A DNA stretch of 34,300 nucleotides from Bacteroidales bacterium (lineage in GTDB: Bacteria; Bacteroidota; Bacteroidia; Bacteroidales; Dysgonomonadaceae), in the NCBI GenBank assembly GCA_012518155.1, contig JAAYTC010000077.1, positions 1-34,300 on the forward strand, read 5' to 3'. The notes beneath the pieces are model-generated. The model was not told where the DNA came from and searched no databases. It saw only the letters and a program-made list of their open reading frames with translations. The position numbers and the translations under genes were made by a program. Below are positions 7,631 to 15,332 of the stretch, piece after piece (within the stretch, counting starts at the first letter, position 1; every line of letters starts with the position of its first letter).

Positions 7631-8824
7631 ATGCATTTATATAAAGAAATAGTGTTACGCCCCGGGAAAGAGGAATCGATAAAACGATTCCATCCTTGGA
7701 TATTTTCCGGTGCCATCGCCTCGTTGCCCGAGGGGCTGAAGGAGGGCGATACTGTTCGCTTACTCTCTTCCGACAGAACGTTTCTGGGAGTAGGCCATTA
7801 CCAGCCGAGCAGCATCGCTGTACGCATTATGTCGTTTCAAGACCAACGTGTTGATGCAAGCTATTACAAGCAGCAAATTTCCACGGCTTACGCGTTGCGC
7901 CTCCGCCTCCGCCTTATTCGAGACGATAACACGATTTATAGGTTAGTGCACGGAGAAGGGGATGGGTTACCCGGATTGATTATAGATATGTATGGAGTTA
8001 CTGCCGTGGTGCAAGCTCACTCCGCGGGAATTCACTTCGATCGGGAACTGATCGTACAGGCTCTTCAAGAGGTGTATCCCCCCGAAAAATTAAAACATAT
8101 CTACTATAAATCGGAAGGTACGTTGCCTTTCAAAGCGAATATAGAGGATACCGACGGCTACTTGTTCGGGGGAAAAGAGAGGGAAGAAACAGCCTTAGAG
8201 AATGGATTTCGCTTCCGAATTGACTGGGAGAAGGGACAGAAAACCGGTTTTTTTATTGACCAACGAGAGAATCGTTTACTCCTGGAGCAGTATGCTTCCG
8301 GCTGTACTGTACTAAATATGTTTAGTTATACCGGAGGATTTTCGGCCTACGCGCTCCGGGGAGGTGCGATTGCCGTTGATTCGGTGGATAGCTCGTCGAA
8401 AGCCTTATCGATCGGGGAAGAGAATGTGGCACTTAATTTTGGGAAAGACACGCGACACGCGTCTCATGCTGAAGATGCTTTTAAATTTCTTCGAGAGGTT
8501 CCGGATGGAAAATACGATTTGATGGTGCTTGACCCACCCGCGTTCGCTAAAAGAAGGGGGGCGACACGCAACGCGCTGCAAGGATATAAAAAACTAAACC
8601 TCGCGGCCATGAACAAGATCGCGAGTGGGGGAGTCCTTTTTACCTTTTCCTGCTCGCAGGCACTTACGAGAGATCAATTTCGTATGGCGGTATTTAGTGC
8701 CGCGGCTATTTCGGGGAGAAACGTTCGGCTGCTTCATCAACTAACACAGCCAGCAGATCACCCGATTAGTATGTATCATCCCGAAGGGGAATATTTGAAA
8801 GGATTGGTACTCTATATCGATTAG
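7631..8824 (+). CDS. rlmI: 23S rRNA (cytosine-C5) methyltransferase, RlmI family
   Basis: Class I SAM-dependent methyltransferase of the RlmI/YccW type (m5C1962 of E. coli 23S rRNA). The 397-residue protein has an N-terminal PUA-like RNA-binding domain (about 1-75) and a central EEHEE-like domain. The catalytic Rossmann domain has GFFIDQREN (206-214), the SAM loop LNMFSYTGGFSAY (228-240), and DPPAF at 301-305. FTFSCSQ contains Cys341, the expected catalytic cysteine of m5C enzymes. The start at 7631 follows a short out-of-frame ATG at 7627. The gap to the exonuclease gene is 29 nt, so cotranscription is likely. It ends in TAG. The exact target nucleotide in this organism is inferred from the family. 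Confidence 0.9.
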   Translation: MHLYKEIVLRPGKEESIKRFHPWIFSGAIASLPEGLKEGDTVRLLSSDRTFLGVGHYQPSSIAVRIMSFQDQRVDASYYKQQISTAYALRLRLRLIRDDNTIYRLVHGEGDGLPGLIIDMYGVTAVVQAHSAGIHFDRELIVQALQEVYPPEKLKHIYYKSEGTLPFKANIEDTDGYLFGGKEREETALENGFRFRIDWEKGQKTGFFIDQRENRLLLEQYASGCTVLNMFSYTGGFSAYALRGGAIAVDSVDSSSKALSIGEENVALNFGKDTRHASHAEDAFKFLREVPDGKYDLMVLDPPAFAKRRGATRNALQGYKKLNLAAMNKIASGGVLFTFSCSQALTRDQFRMAVFSAAAISGRNVRLLHQLTQPADHPISMYHPEGEYLKGLVLYID

Positions 8825-8933
8825 TGACACGAGAAATGACGTTTAAAATAGTTAAAGACGGTGTTTTTGGTTAAACTGTGCAAAATATGGCGATTTTTCT
8901 TCGAGAATGTATGGCGGGTATTGGAAAAACCGC

Positions 8934-8941
8934 TATATTTG
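8934..8941 (+). promoter_or_regulatory. Candidate -7 element (TATATTTG) in the rlmI-GSCFA gap
   Basis: TATATTTG matches TAnnTTTG; TTGG lies upstream at 8921-8924, closer than the usual spacing. Transcription would start near 8948, only about 40 nt before the terminator at 8988-9017. The gene-free stretch 8825-9142 holds this element, the terminator, a weak 26-codon open frame (8955-9035) and a second -7 element at 9106-9113. I see nothing else in it. Confidence 0.4.
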
Positions 8942-8987
8942 CATCGTGTTTTTCATGGTATTAGATTTAAGGTTAACAATGAAGATT

Positions 8988-9017
8988 GGTTGTCGTGAGA
9001 CAACCTTTCCTTTTTTA
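8988..9017 (+). terminator. Intrinsic terminator downstream of rlmI
   Basis: GGTTGTC (8988-8994), loop GTGA, GACAACC (8999-9005): a perfect 7-bp stem with a tetraloop, followed by TTTCCTTTTTT. It lies 163 nt after the rlmI stop and 125 nt before the GSCFA gene. It could end the rlmI operon, end a short RNA started at about 8948, or act as an attenuator for the next gene. Confidence 0.8.
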
Positions 9018-9105
9018 TATACCTTCCATTCATAATATTCTTCGCGGCTTCCACTTCCAAATAACTATAATCGCGATTCCATTTTAGTCTCCGCCCCTTT
9101 ATTGT

Positions 9106-9113
9106 TATTTTTG
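9106..9113 (+). promoter_or_regulatory. Candidate -7 element (TATTTTTG) for the GSCFA gene
   Basis: TATTTTTG matches TAnnTTTG and lies 29 nt before the ATG at 9143. No good -33 TTTG is visible at the expected distance, so this is tentative. Confidence 0.35.
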
Positions 9114-9142
9114 TAATTCCTACTTGAATAAAAACTATTTCG

Positions 9143-10141
9143 ATGGAATTTATAACGTATATAGATATACCCACTACTGATCTGAATATTGATCATTCAA
9201 CAGCTACGATGCTTCTCGGTTCCTGTTTCGCGAGTCGTGTAGGAAATAGGCTTCAGCAGCACAAATTCAATGTGGACGTAAATCCTTTCGGCATCTTATA
9301 CAATCCCTTTTCTATTTCAGGAGCAATTAGAAGAGTTTTGCAACGGCGAGGTTTCACGGAAGCCGACCTTGTTAAACATCAGGGTATGTACCATAGTTTC
9401 ATGCATCACGGTGACTTCTCTTCACCCGACAAGGAGGCGGCTTTGAAAAAAATTTCATCGCGTTTCGAACATGCCGCACGGGCTATCCGGGAGACGGATC
9501 TTTTTTTGATTACTTTCGGAACATCTCATGTGTACTGGAGAATGGAGAGCGGGGAGGTGGTAGCTAATTGCCATAAATTCCCGGAGGGCGAATTTCATAG
9601 AGCACGCTTAACTGTCGACGATATCGTGGAGGAATGGAATGAGCTGATCGGGATGTTGTTGGAGATTCGCCCTCACGCCAAACTCCTGTTTACAGTTAGT
9701 CCCATTAGGCACTGGAAAGATGGAGCACACGAGAACCAGTTGAGCAAATCGATTCTTCATTTGTCCATCGATAAGTTGCAGAGAAATTTTGCAGATCATG
9801 TCCAATACTTTCCTGCTTACGAATTGATGATCGATGAGTTGCGTGATTATCGCTTTTATGATGAGGATATGCTGCACCCGTCACCCGTTGCCGAAGAGTA
9901 TATCTGGCAACGTTTCTCAGGCACCTTTTTCTCGGATCAAACCCGAGTTATAAATACCGAATGGGCTCGTATTCGCAAGTCGCTCGAACATCGCCCACTT
10001 CACCCGGATGGTGAAATGTACTCCCAATTTTTAAAAGACACACTGCTAAAGTTGGATACCTTTTCTAAAAAGTATCCCGCGATTTCATGCCAAGAGGAGA
10101 GAAATGAGCTTATCGCCAAGATAAACCGTCACACTAGTTGA
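9143..10141 (+). CDS. GSCFA domain protein (SGNH-hydrolase-like)
   Basis: The 332-residue protein has the defining motif GSCFA at residues 26-30 (MLLGSCFASRVG). It is followed by VNPFGILYNPFSI, LFLITFGTSHVYW and LLFTVSPIRHWKDG, and by a late DEDMLHPSPVAEEYIW block. The early Gly-Ser and the late Asp/His (MLHPS) resemble the oxyanion and Asp-x-x-His blocks of SGNH/GDSL esterases, so an acyl- or acetyl-ester hydrolase or transferase is plausible, but the substrate is unknown. No signal peptide is visible. It lies 77 nt upstream of murF-alr, although that gene appears to have its own promoter. A cell-wall role is only suggested by this neighbour. Confidence 0.88.
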   Translation: MEFITYIDIPTTDLNIDHSTATMLLGSCFASRVGNRLQQHKFNVDVNPFGILYNPFSISGAIRRVLQRRGFTEADLVKHQGMYHSFMHHGDFSSPDKEAALKKISSRFEHAARAIRETDLFLITFGTSHVYWRMESGEVVANCHKFPEGEFHRARLTVDDIVEEWNELIGMLLEIRPHAKLLFTVSPIRHWKDGAHENQLSKSILHLSIDKLQRNFADHVQYFPAYELMIDELRDYRFYDEDMLHPSPVAEEYIWQRFSGTFFSDQTRVINTEWARIRKSLEHRPLHPDGEMYSQFLKDTLLKLDTFSKKYPAISCQEERNELIAKINRHTS

Positions 10142-10142
10142 T

Positions 10143-10169
10143 CCGATATTGGTTGACCCCGATATTGGT
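10143..10169 (+). repeat. Direct repeat CCGATATTGGT x2 upstream of murF-alr
   Basis: CCGATATTGGT occurs at 10143-10153 and again at 10159-10169, a 16-bp period. Each copy is itself a near-palindrome (CCgATATtGG). The copies flank the likely -33 element (TTG at 10153-10155) of the murF-alr promoter, so they may be operator half-sites (inference). Confidence 0.6.
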
Positions 10170-10184
10170 ACTGCAGTAATTTTG
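10153..10184 (+). promoter_or_regulatory. Candidate promoter for murF-alr
   Basis: TTG (10153-10155) is followed after 21 nt by TAATTTTG (10177-10184), which fits the Bacteroidetes pattern. The expected start is near 10191, about 28 nt before the first ATG. The direct repeat overlaps the -33 region. Confidence 0.5.
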
Positions 10185-10218
10185 ATATCTAGGGAAAATG
10201 ATTTATTTTTAACGTAAA

Positions 10219-12696
10219 ATGATCGAGATGAGCTATTCTATCCAAGATATATCTTCATTGTTGGGCATTTCACCTGCTCCTGTCCAGCCTGCGCGTATTT
10301 CAAGATTACTGACCGATAGCCGTAAGCTCACGAGTCCTTCCGAAACTCTTTTCGTCGCGCTGACCACGAAAAATAATGATGCCCATCTCTACGTTTCTGA
10401 ACTCTATCACGCCGGGGTCCGTAATTTTTTGGTCTCAAAGATAATGCCAGAATGGCAGAACTTTCGAGACGCTAATTTTTTACATGTAAAGAACCCACTA
10501 GCTTCCCTACAGAAGATTGCCGCTCATCACCGTTCCCGGTTCGATATTCCCGTGATAGGTATCACGGGAAGTAATGGGAAGACCGTGGTAAAAGAGTGGC
10601 TCTACCAGCTGCTGGAGCAGGATTTCAATATCGTACGTTCGCCCAGAAGCTACAATTCGCAAATTGGTGTTCCACTTTCCGTGTGGCAACTCGACCCCAC
10701 GAATGAACTTGCTGTTTTTGAGGCGGGCATATCACAGCCGGATGAAATGGAGTACTTAGAGCCGATTATCCGGCCCACGATTGGGGTATTGACCAAAATT
10801 GGAGAAGCTCACCAAGAAAACTTCAATTCGTTGCAGCAAAAATGCATGGAAAAACTGGAGCTGTTTGTTAACAGTAAAGTGTTGATTTTCGATGAGGACA
10901 ACGATTTGGTCACAAGCTGTGTGGATAGGATGGTTCTTTCGCAAAAGGCGTTTTCGTGGTCCCGTAAAAACAGAGATGCCCACCTCTATATATCCAACAT
11001 TGAAAAGAAGAGTGAATCTACACGAATCGAATACTCTTTCCTGAAGTTTGACTACGATTTTGAAATTCCTTTCACCGACGAAGCTTCGATCGAGAACGCG
11101 ATTCATTGTTTAGCGGTGGCACTTTATTTACACGTGATACCAAAGGGTATCGCGGCACGAATGATGTCGCTCGAACCCGTGGCCATGCGTCTTGACGTGC
11201 GTCAAGGTAAAAGAGGTTGCCTCCTCATCAATGATAGTTACAATTCCGATTTTAATTCTATAAAAATTGCACTTGATTTTCAACAACAACGAAAAATGAA
11301 CCGTCCTCTTAAGAAGACGGTAATTCTTTCCGATATCTTACAATCCGGGATAGCACCTCGCCCGCTTTACAAGAAAGTGGCCGGGTTGATGGAACAGAGT
11401 GAAATCCAACGACTGGTAGGAATTGGGCCCGATCTTACGAAGAATGCAGATCTTTTCACGACGCCGGAAAAGAACTTCTTCGAATCCACGGAAAAATTCA
11501 TTGAATCGGAGATATGGAAAGATTTTAAAAACGAGTTGATTCTCTTGAAGGGTGCACGTAAGTATCACTTTGAACAAATCGGAACCTTGCTTGAGGATAG
11601 AATTCATGAAACCGTGTTAGAGGTGGATCTCGACGCGCTGGTTCATAACTTCAATTTTTATAAGTCACGCTTGGAGCCCGATGTTAAGATTACCTGCATG
11701 GTTAAGGCAAATGGATATGGCGCGGGCGCGGCCGAAATAGCCAAAACGCTCCAATATCATAGGTGCGATTACTTAGCGGTTGCCGTTACGGAGGAAGGGA
11801 TCGCGTTAAGAAACGAAGGAATTTCCCTCCCTATCATCGTGCTAAACCCGGAGGTAGGGGGATTTGAAGAACTTTATAATTACAGCCTCGAGCCCGAGGT
11901 GTATAATTTTCGGATTCTGAAAGCCTTTATAAAGGATTCTGAAAGGCGTGCGATAACCAATTATCCCATGCATATAAAAGTAGATACAGGCATGCACCGC
12001 CTGGGTTTCCTGTCGGATGAGATAGCCGAAATGCTACAGTTGATTCGCTCTCAGAAGGGGCTCACGGCTCGATCGGTTTTTTCTCATTTGTCCGCGAGCG
12101 AGAGTTGGGTTTTTGATGAATTTACCCATCAGCAGATGGATACTTTCAAGAAAGTGTGCGACCAGATTGAAGAGGGGTTGGGATTCAAAGTTAATCGGCA
12201 TATTCTCAATTCTGCCGGTATTGAGCGCTTCGCGAATAACCAGCACGATTTGGTTCGTTTGGGAATTGGCCTGTATGGAGTAAGTTCCAGTGGTTTGGAA
12301 GGGTTGAGGAACGTGTGCACGTTAAGAACGACCATCTTACAAATAAAACAGATCCGCTCAAACGAAACCGTGGGTTATGGAAGAAAGGAAAAACTAGAGA
12401 ATGACGCGCGGATTGCTACCATTCGTTTTGGATACGCGGATGGATTAAATCGGCAGTTTGGGAATCGGAAAGGCAAAGTGCTTATTAACGGCCATTATGC
12501 TCCCATCGTGGGGAATGTTTGCATGGATCTTTGCATGGTCGACGTAACGGGTATCCCGGCCAACGAGGGGGATACAGCCGTGATATTCGGAGAAGGCCTT
12601 ACGGTTATCGATCTCGCGGAAAGCATTGGAACAATACCGTATGAAATACTCACCTCGGTTTCTCCTCGAGTGAAAAGAATTTATATTAAAGAGTAA
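10219..12696 (+). CDS. murF-alr: Bifunctional MurF ligase / alanine racemase
   Basis: This 825-residue fusion makes D-alanine and adds D-Ala-D-Ala to UDP-MurNAc-tripeptide in peptidoglycan synthesis. The MurF half has Mur ligase N-domain features (LTDSRKLTSPSETLFVAL), the ATP loop GITGSNGKT at 114-122, and a C-domain with NDSYNSDFNSIK. The Alr half begins near residue 470 (VLEVDLDALVHNFNFYK). Lys496 (MVKANGYGAGA) should bind PLP. RLGIGLYG and Tyr720 (VGYGR), the opposite-face base, are both present, as is GNVCMDLCMVDVT. The fusion is typical of Bacteroidetes. ATG codons at 10219 and 10228 are both possible starts. It ends 15 nt before a strong bidirectional terminator. Confidence 0.95.
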   Translation: MIEMSYSIQDISSLLGISPAPVQPARISRLLTDSRKLTSPSETLFVALTTKNNDAHLYVSELYHAGVRNFLVSKIMPEWQNFRDANFLHVKNPLASLQKIAAHHRSRFDIPVIGITGSNGKTVVKEWLYQLLEQDFNIVRSPRSYNSQIGVPLSVWQLDPTNELAVFEAGISQPDEMEYLEPIIRPTIGVLTKIGEAHQENFNSLQQKCMEKLELFVNSKVLIFDEDNDLVTSCVDRMVLSQKAFSWSRKNRDAHLYISNIEKKSESTRIEYSFLKFDYDFEIPFTDEASIENAIHCLAVALYLHVIPKGIAARMMSLEPVAMRLDVRQGKRGCLLINDSYNSDFNSIKIALDFQQQRKMNRPLKKTVILSDILQSGIAPRPLYKKVAGLMEQSEIQRLVGIGPDLTKNADLFTTPEKNFFESTEKFIESEIWKDFKNELILLKGARKYHFEQIGTLLEDRIHETVLEVDLDALVHNFNFYKSRLEPDVKITCMVKANGYGAGAAEIAKTLQYHRCDYLAVAVTEEGIALRNEGISLPIIVLNPEVGGFEELYNYSLEPEVYNFRILKAFIKDSERRAITNYPMHIKVDTGMHRLGFLSDEIAEMLQLIRSQKGLTARSVFSHLSASESWVFDEFTHQQMDTFKKVCDQIEEGLGFKVNRHILNSAGIERFANNQHDLVRLGIGLYGVSSSGLEGLRNVCTLRTTILQIKQIRSNETVGYGRKEKLENDARIATIRFGYADGLNRQFGNRKGKVLINGHYAPIVGNVCMDLCMVDVTGIPANEGDTAVIFGEGLTVIDLAESIGTIPYEILTSVSPRVKRIYIKE

Positions 12697-12711
12697 GGTC
12701 ATTTGGTAGAC

Positions 12712-12761
12712 ATAGATAAAAAAATCCCGGCAACGATCGTTGCCGGGATTTTTTTATCTAT
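12712..12761. terminator. Bidirectional intrinsic terminator, 50-bp perfect palindrome
   Basis: The 50 bases are a perfect inverted repeat centred on GATC at 12735-12738. A GC-rich core (TCCCGGCAACG/CGTTGCCGGGA) is flanked by seven A on one side and seven T on the other. It is therefore an equally good terminator in both directions. It serves the convergent murF-alr (+, stop 12696) and ompA-like (-, stop 12776) genes. Confidence 0.95.
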
Positions 12762-12775
12762 TGGATTGGTTCCTA

Positions 12776-13933
12776 TTACTCAACGAAGAATATAGCAACA
12801 CGGTTCCAGTCGTTTTCTGCATATGGCTGTTCGGTATCACCCTTCCAGTCAATAGAGATACGATCGCTGCTGATTCCGTACTCGTTGATCAGAGCATCGG
12901 CAACCGCTCTTGCACGTCTTTCAGAAAGTGCGAAGTTGTATTCGGGCGTACCGGTTTGTCTGTCAGCGTAAGCTACGATATTAACTTTCGTGTCAGCGTT
13001 AGCGTTCAAGTATTCAGCCGTGTTGTGTACACTGATCTGTTGTCTTCTGTCGATTGTGGACGAATTGATGCGGAAGAATACTACGTTTGGTACGTATACA
13101 CCTTCAGATACTACGGTCGGCTGTACTTCCGGGCACTCGGGGCAAGACTCCGGTCTTTGTCTGAGTTGCTCGTTTTCTGCACGCAGCCTGTTGATCTGGC
13201 TGTTAAGATCGTTGATCAGGTTATAGTCCATCAACTCGGCGGGAGTAAAGTCTTGTTTTCCACCCAAGCCAAATTTGATCCCTGCAGTACCGGTGAACAT
13301 GCTGTCGTAGTCATAGTCGCCAGTAGTTCCAGTACCGTCAAACGACTCTTGCATTACCCTCCATCCCAGTTCAAGGAAGAGAGAAATGCTCTGGGAGAGC
13401 TTGAAATTGTTGATTAACCCCACGTTGTAGGTAAGGGTTTGGTTTTGGTGTTTAAACAGGTCGCCATCGGGATTGGGTTTCTTCCAGTCCTCGTCCAACC
13501 CGTACATGTAACCGATACCCAGGTAGGGTACAAGGCTATACACCCTGTCGGGGTTATAGCTGCCCCACGCGTTGATGATGTCGTACATTACATCGACATG
13601 GCCGCCTAACCAGTTCTGCTCGGGGCCGAAAGGTACATTGGCAACGTGTTTGATATGACCGCCGTCAATAACCAAACGAGTACCCCAGTTGGGAGAGTTC
13701 CAGCGTCCGATCTCCAGTTGGCCCATCCAGCCCAAACGATCCCCGAAGTTTGCATCGGCATCATTCTCGGCTTTAGTCATATAAAGGTTGGTTCCACCTC
13801 CAAGACCGATGTACCAGTTGTCACTTCCCTTGTTTTTCAGATACACTGTACCGTGAGAAACGTTTTGTACTTCTTGTGCACTTATGCTAAATGCAACAAG
13901 AGCAGAGAATAAAAGTAAACTAAACTTTTTCAT
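12776..13933 (-). CDS. OmpA-family outer-membrane protein
   Basis: The 385-residue protein starts with a signal peptide (MKKFSLLLFSALVAFSISAQ, cleavage after about residue 19). Residues 20-235 form a likely eight-stranded barrel with alternating aromatic strands (NWYIGLGGG, LEIGRWN, YLGIGYMYG, LFLELGWRVM). A short coiled-coil-like linker follows (DLNSQINRLRAENEQLRQR), then a Cys-Pro segment (SCPECPE). The C-terminal OmpA/MotB domain (about 285-385: VVFFRINSSTID, NIVAYADRQTGTPEYN, LSERRARAVADAL) should bind peptidoglycan. In the usual TDxxG region it has YADRQTG, as in many Bacteroidetes OmpA proteins. It anchors the outer membrane to the wall. It is monocistronic by context, with a long leader and its own terminator. 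Confidence 0.93.
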   Translation of the reverse strand: MKKFSLLLFSALVAFSISAQEVQNVSHGTVYLKNKGSDNWYIGLGGGTNLYMTKAENDADANFGDRLGWMGQLEIGRWNSPNWGTRLVIDGGHIKHVANVPFGPEQNWLGGHVDVMYDIINAWGSYNPDRVYSLVPYLGIGYMYGLDEDWKKPNPDGDLFKHQNQTLTYNVGLINNFKLSQSISLFLELGWRVMQESFDGTGTTGDYDYDSMFTGTAGIKFGLGGKQDFTPAELMDYNLINDLNSQINRLRAENEQLRQRPESCPECPEVQPTVVSEGVYVPNVVFFRINSSTIDRRQQISVHNTAEYLNANADTKVNIVAYADRQTGTPEYNFALSERRARAVADALINEYGISSDRISIDWKGDTEQPYAENDWNRVAIFFVE

Positions 13934-14134
13934 AAATTTAAATTCTAATTAAACATTTTTTATTACAATAACTCGATATTTTGTCATGTCATCAGTGTAC
14001 CCTGTGCTAGTACGCTTTTTAATAGTTTATGTATAACGTTTCCGTTTTAAAAATGTTCGGAAAAATTATCATAAATCCTTGACCGTATTCCCGAGTGTGA
14101 ATCTACGTTTCTTGAATAAATACACTCTGGAGTG

Positions 14135-14142
14135 CAAATATA
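14135..14142 (-). promoter_or_regulatory. Candidate -7 element for the ompA-like gene, with long leader
   Basis: On the minus strand TATATTTG (14142-14135) matches TAnnTTTG. Transcription would start near 14128 and give a leader of about 195 nt. A TTTG -33 element at the right distance is not evident. The gene-free stretch 13934-14254 is AT-rich. It also contains a short inverted repeat CACTC-TG-GAGTG next to this element and a T-rich stretch downstream of rpoD (about 14187-14210) with only a poor stem. No gene is visible. Confidence 0.4.
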
Positions 14143-14254
14143 AAACTTAATTTTCACATAAACTCTTTTTTATGTAAAAAATCACCAAAAAAAGCGTCTT
14201 CGTTGCTATTTTCCACGATCTTTTGATCATTCACCGGTTTTGGGAAGGGAAAGC

Positions 14255-15115
14255 CTAGCCCAAATAGCTTTTCAATAGCTTGCTCCGGGAATCTTGCCTC
14301 AGCCTCCGAATGGCTTTTTCCTTTATTTGGCGTACCCGCTCTCGGGTTAATTGGAATTTATCACCAATCTCTTCCAGGGTCATCTCCTGGCATCCGATAC
14401 CAAAGAACATTTTTATTATTTCACTCTCTCTCTCGGTAAGAGTAGATAATGCCCTGTCAATCTCTTTCTGGAGAGATTCATTGATCAGTGTTCGATCGGC
14501 TACAGGTGCATCATCATTCACCAGCACATCGAGGAGGCTGTTATCTTCCCCCTCCACGAAAGGAGCATCCATGGAAATATGGCGGCCGGAGACCTTAAGG
14601 GAATCGGTTACTTTTTCCACGGAGATATCCAGCTCTTTTGCCAATTCTTCGGCCGAAGGGCGGCGTTCGTTCTCCTGTTCAAATTTTTGGAATGCTTTGC
14701 TTATCTTGTTCAGCGAGCCCACCTGGTTGAGCGGAAGTCTTACGATTCGGGATTGCTCAGCGAGTGCCTGCAAGATGGATTGACGAATCCACCATACGGC
14801 ATAGCTGATAAATTTAAATCCCCGGGTTTCGTCGAACTTTTCCGCGGCTTTTATCAATCCCAAGTTCCCCTCGTTGATCAGGTCGGGTAGGCTCAATCCT
14901 TGGTTTTGATACTGTTTGGCTACCGATACAACGAACCGGAGATTAGCCCTCGTGAGTTTTTCAAGGGCTTGACGATCGCCTTTTTTAATGGCTTGGGCCA
15001 GCTCTACTTCTTCCTCCACGGTGATCAGGTCTTCACGCCCGATCTCCTGGAGGTACTTGTCTAAAGAAGCGCTCTCCCTGTTCGTGATCGATTTTGTAAT
15101 TTTTAATTGTCTCAT
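14255..15115 (-). CDS. rpoD: Primary RNA polymerase sigma factor (sigma-70 family)
   Basis: The 286-residue protein has region 1.2 ([15 protein letters not shown]) and region 2 with [19 protein letters not shown] and [34 protein letters not shown] is the -10/melting part. Region 3 ([18 protein letters not shown]) and region 4 ([24 protein letters not shown], the helix-turn-helix) follow. Region 1.1 and the non-conserved insert are absent, as in Bacteroidetes primary sigma factors, which recognise TTTG/TAnnTTTG promoters like those listed here. It ends in TAG. The upstream gap to htrA contains a terminator at 15231-15262, so it is likely transcribed on its own. Confidence 0.96.
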   Translation of the reverse strand: MRQLKITKSITNRESASLDKYLQEIGREDLITVEEEVELAQAIKKGDRQALEKLTRANLRFVVSVAKQYQNQGLSLPDLINEGNLGLIKAAEKFDETRGFKFISYAVWWIRQSILQALAEQSRIVRLPLNQVGSLNKISKAFQKFEQENERRPSAEELAKELDISVEKVTDSLKVSGRHISMDAPFVEGEDNSLLDVLVNDDAPVADRTLINESLQKEIDRALSTLTERESEIIKMFFGIGCQEMTLEEIGDKFQLTRERVRQIKEKAIRRLRQDSRSKLLKSYLG

Positions 15116-15230
15116 TTATATATATCTAATACTACTATTTACTAATTATGGTTACTGTTCTCGGGAGCAAAATCGGGCATTATCTGTTACCCGCTCATGA
15201 ATATTTTCGCTCCCCCTAAAAAACATATAA

Positions 15231-15262
15231 CAAAGGAATTTGGCGTTTACCTAATTCCTTTG
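15231..15262 (-). terminator. Probable terminator downstream of the htrA-like gene
   Basis: CAAAGGAATT (15231-15240) and AATTCCTTTG (15253-15262) form a perfect 10-bp stem with a 12-nt loop. On the minus strand it is followed by TTATATGTTTTTT. It lies 70 nt after the htrA-like stop and 115 nt before the rpoD start. The stem is AT-rich, so efficiency is uncertain. Confidence 0.65.
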
Positions 15263-15332
15263 CTATAGAAACACTTATTAGGGTGCTTTTGTTACTTAAA
15301 AGTCGTAAATTAACCGTTATTAACGGCCAGTT

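Noticed and set aside
14187-14215. Terminator after rpoD
   Set aside because: There is a T run on the minus strand, but the preceding stem has mismatches and only three outer pairs, so I did not call it.
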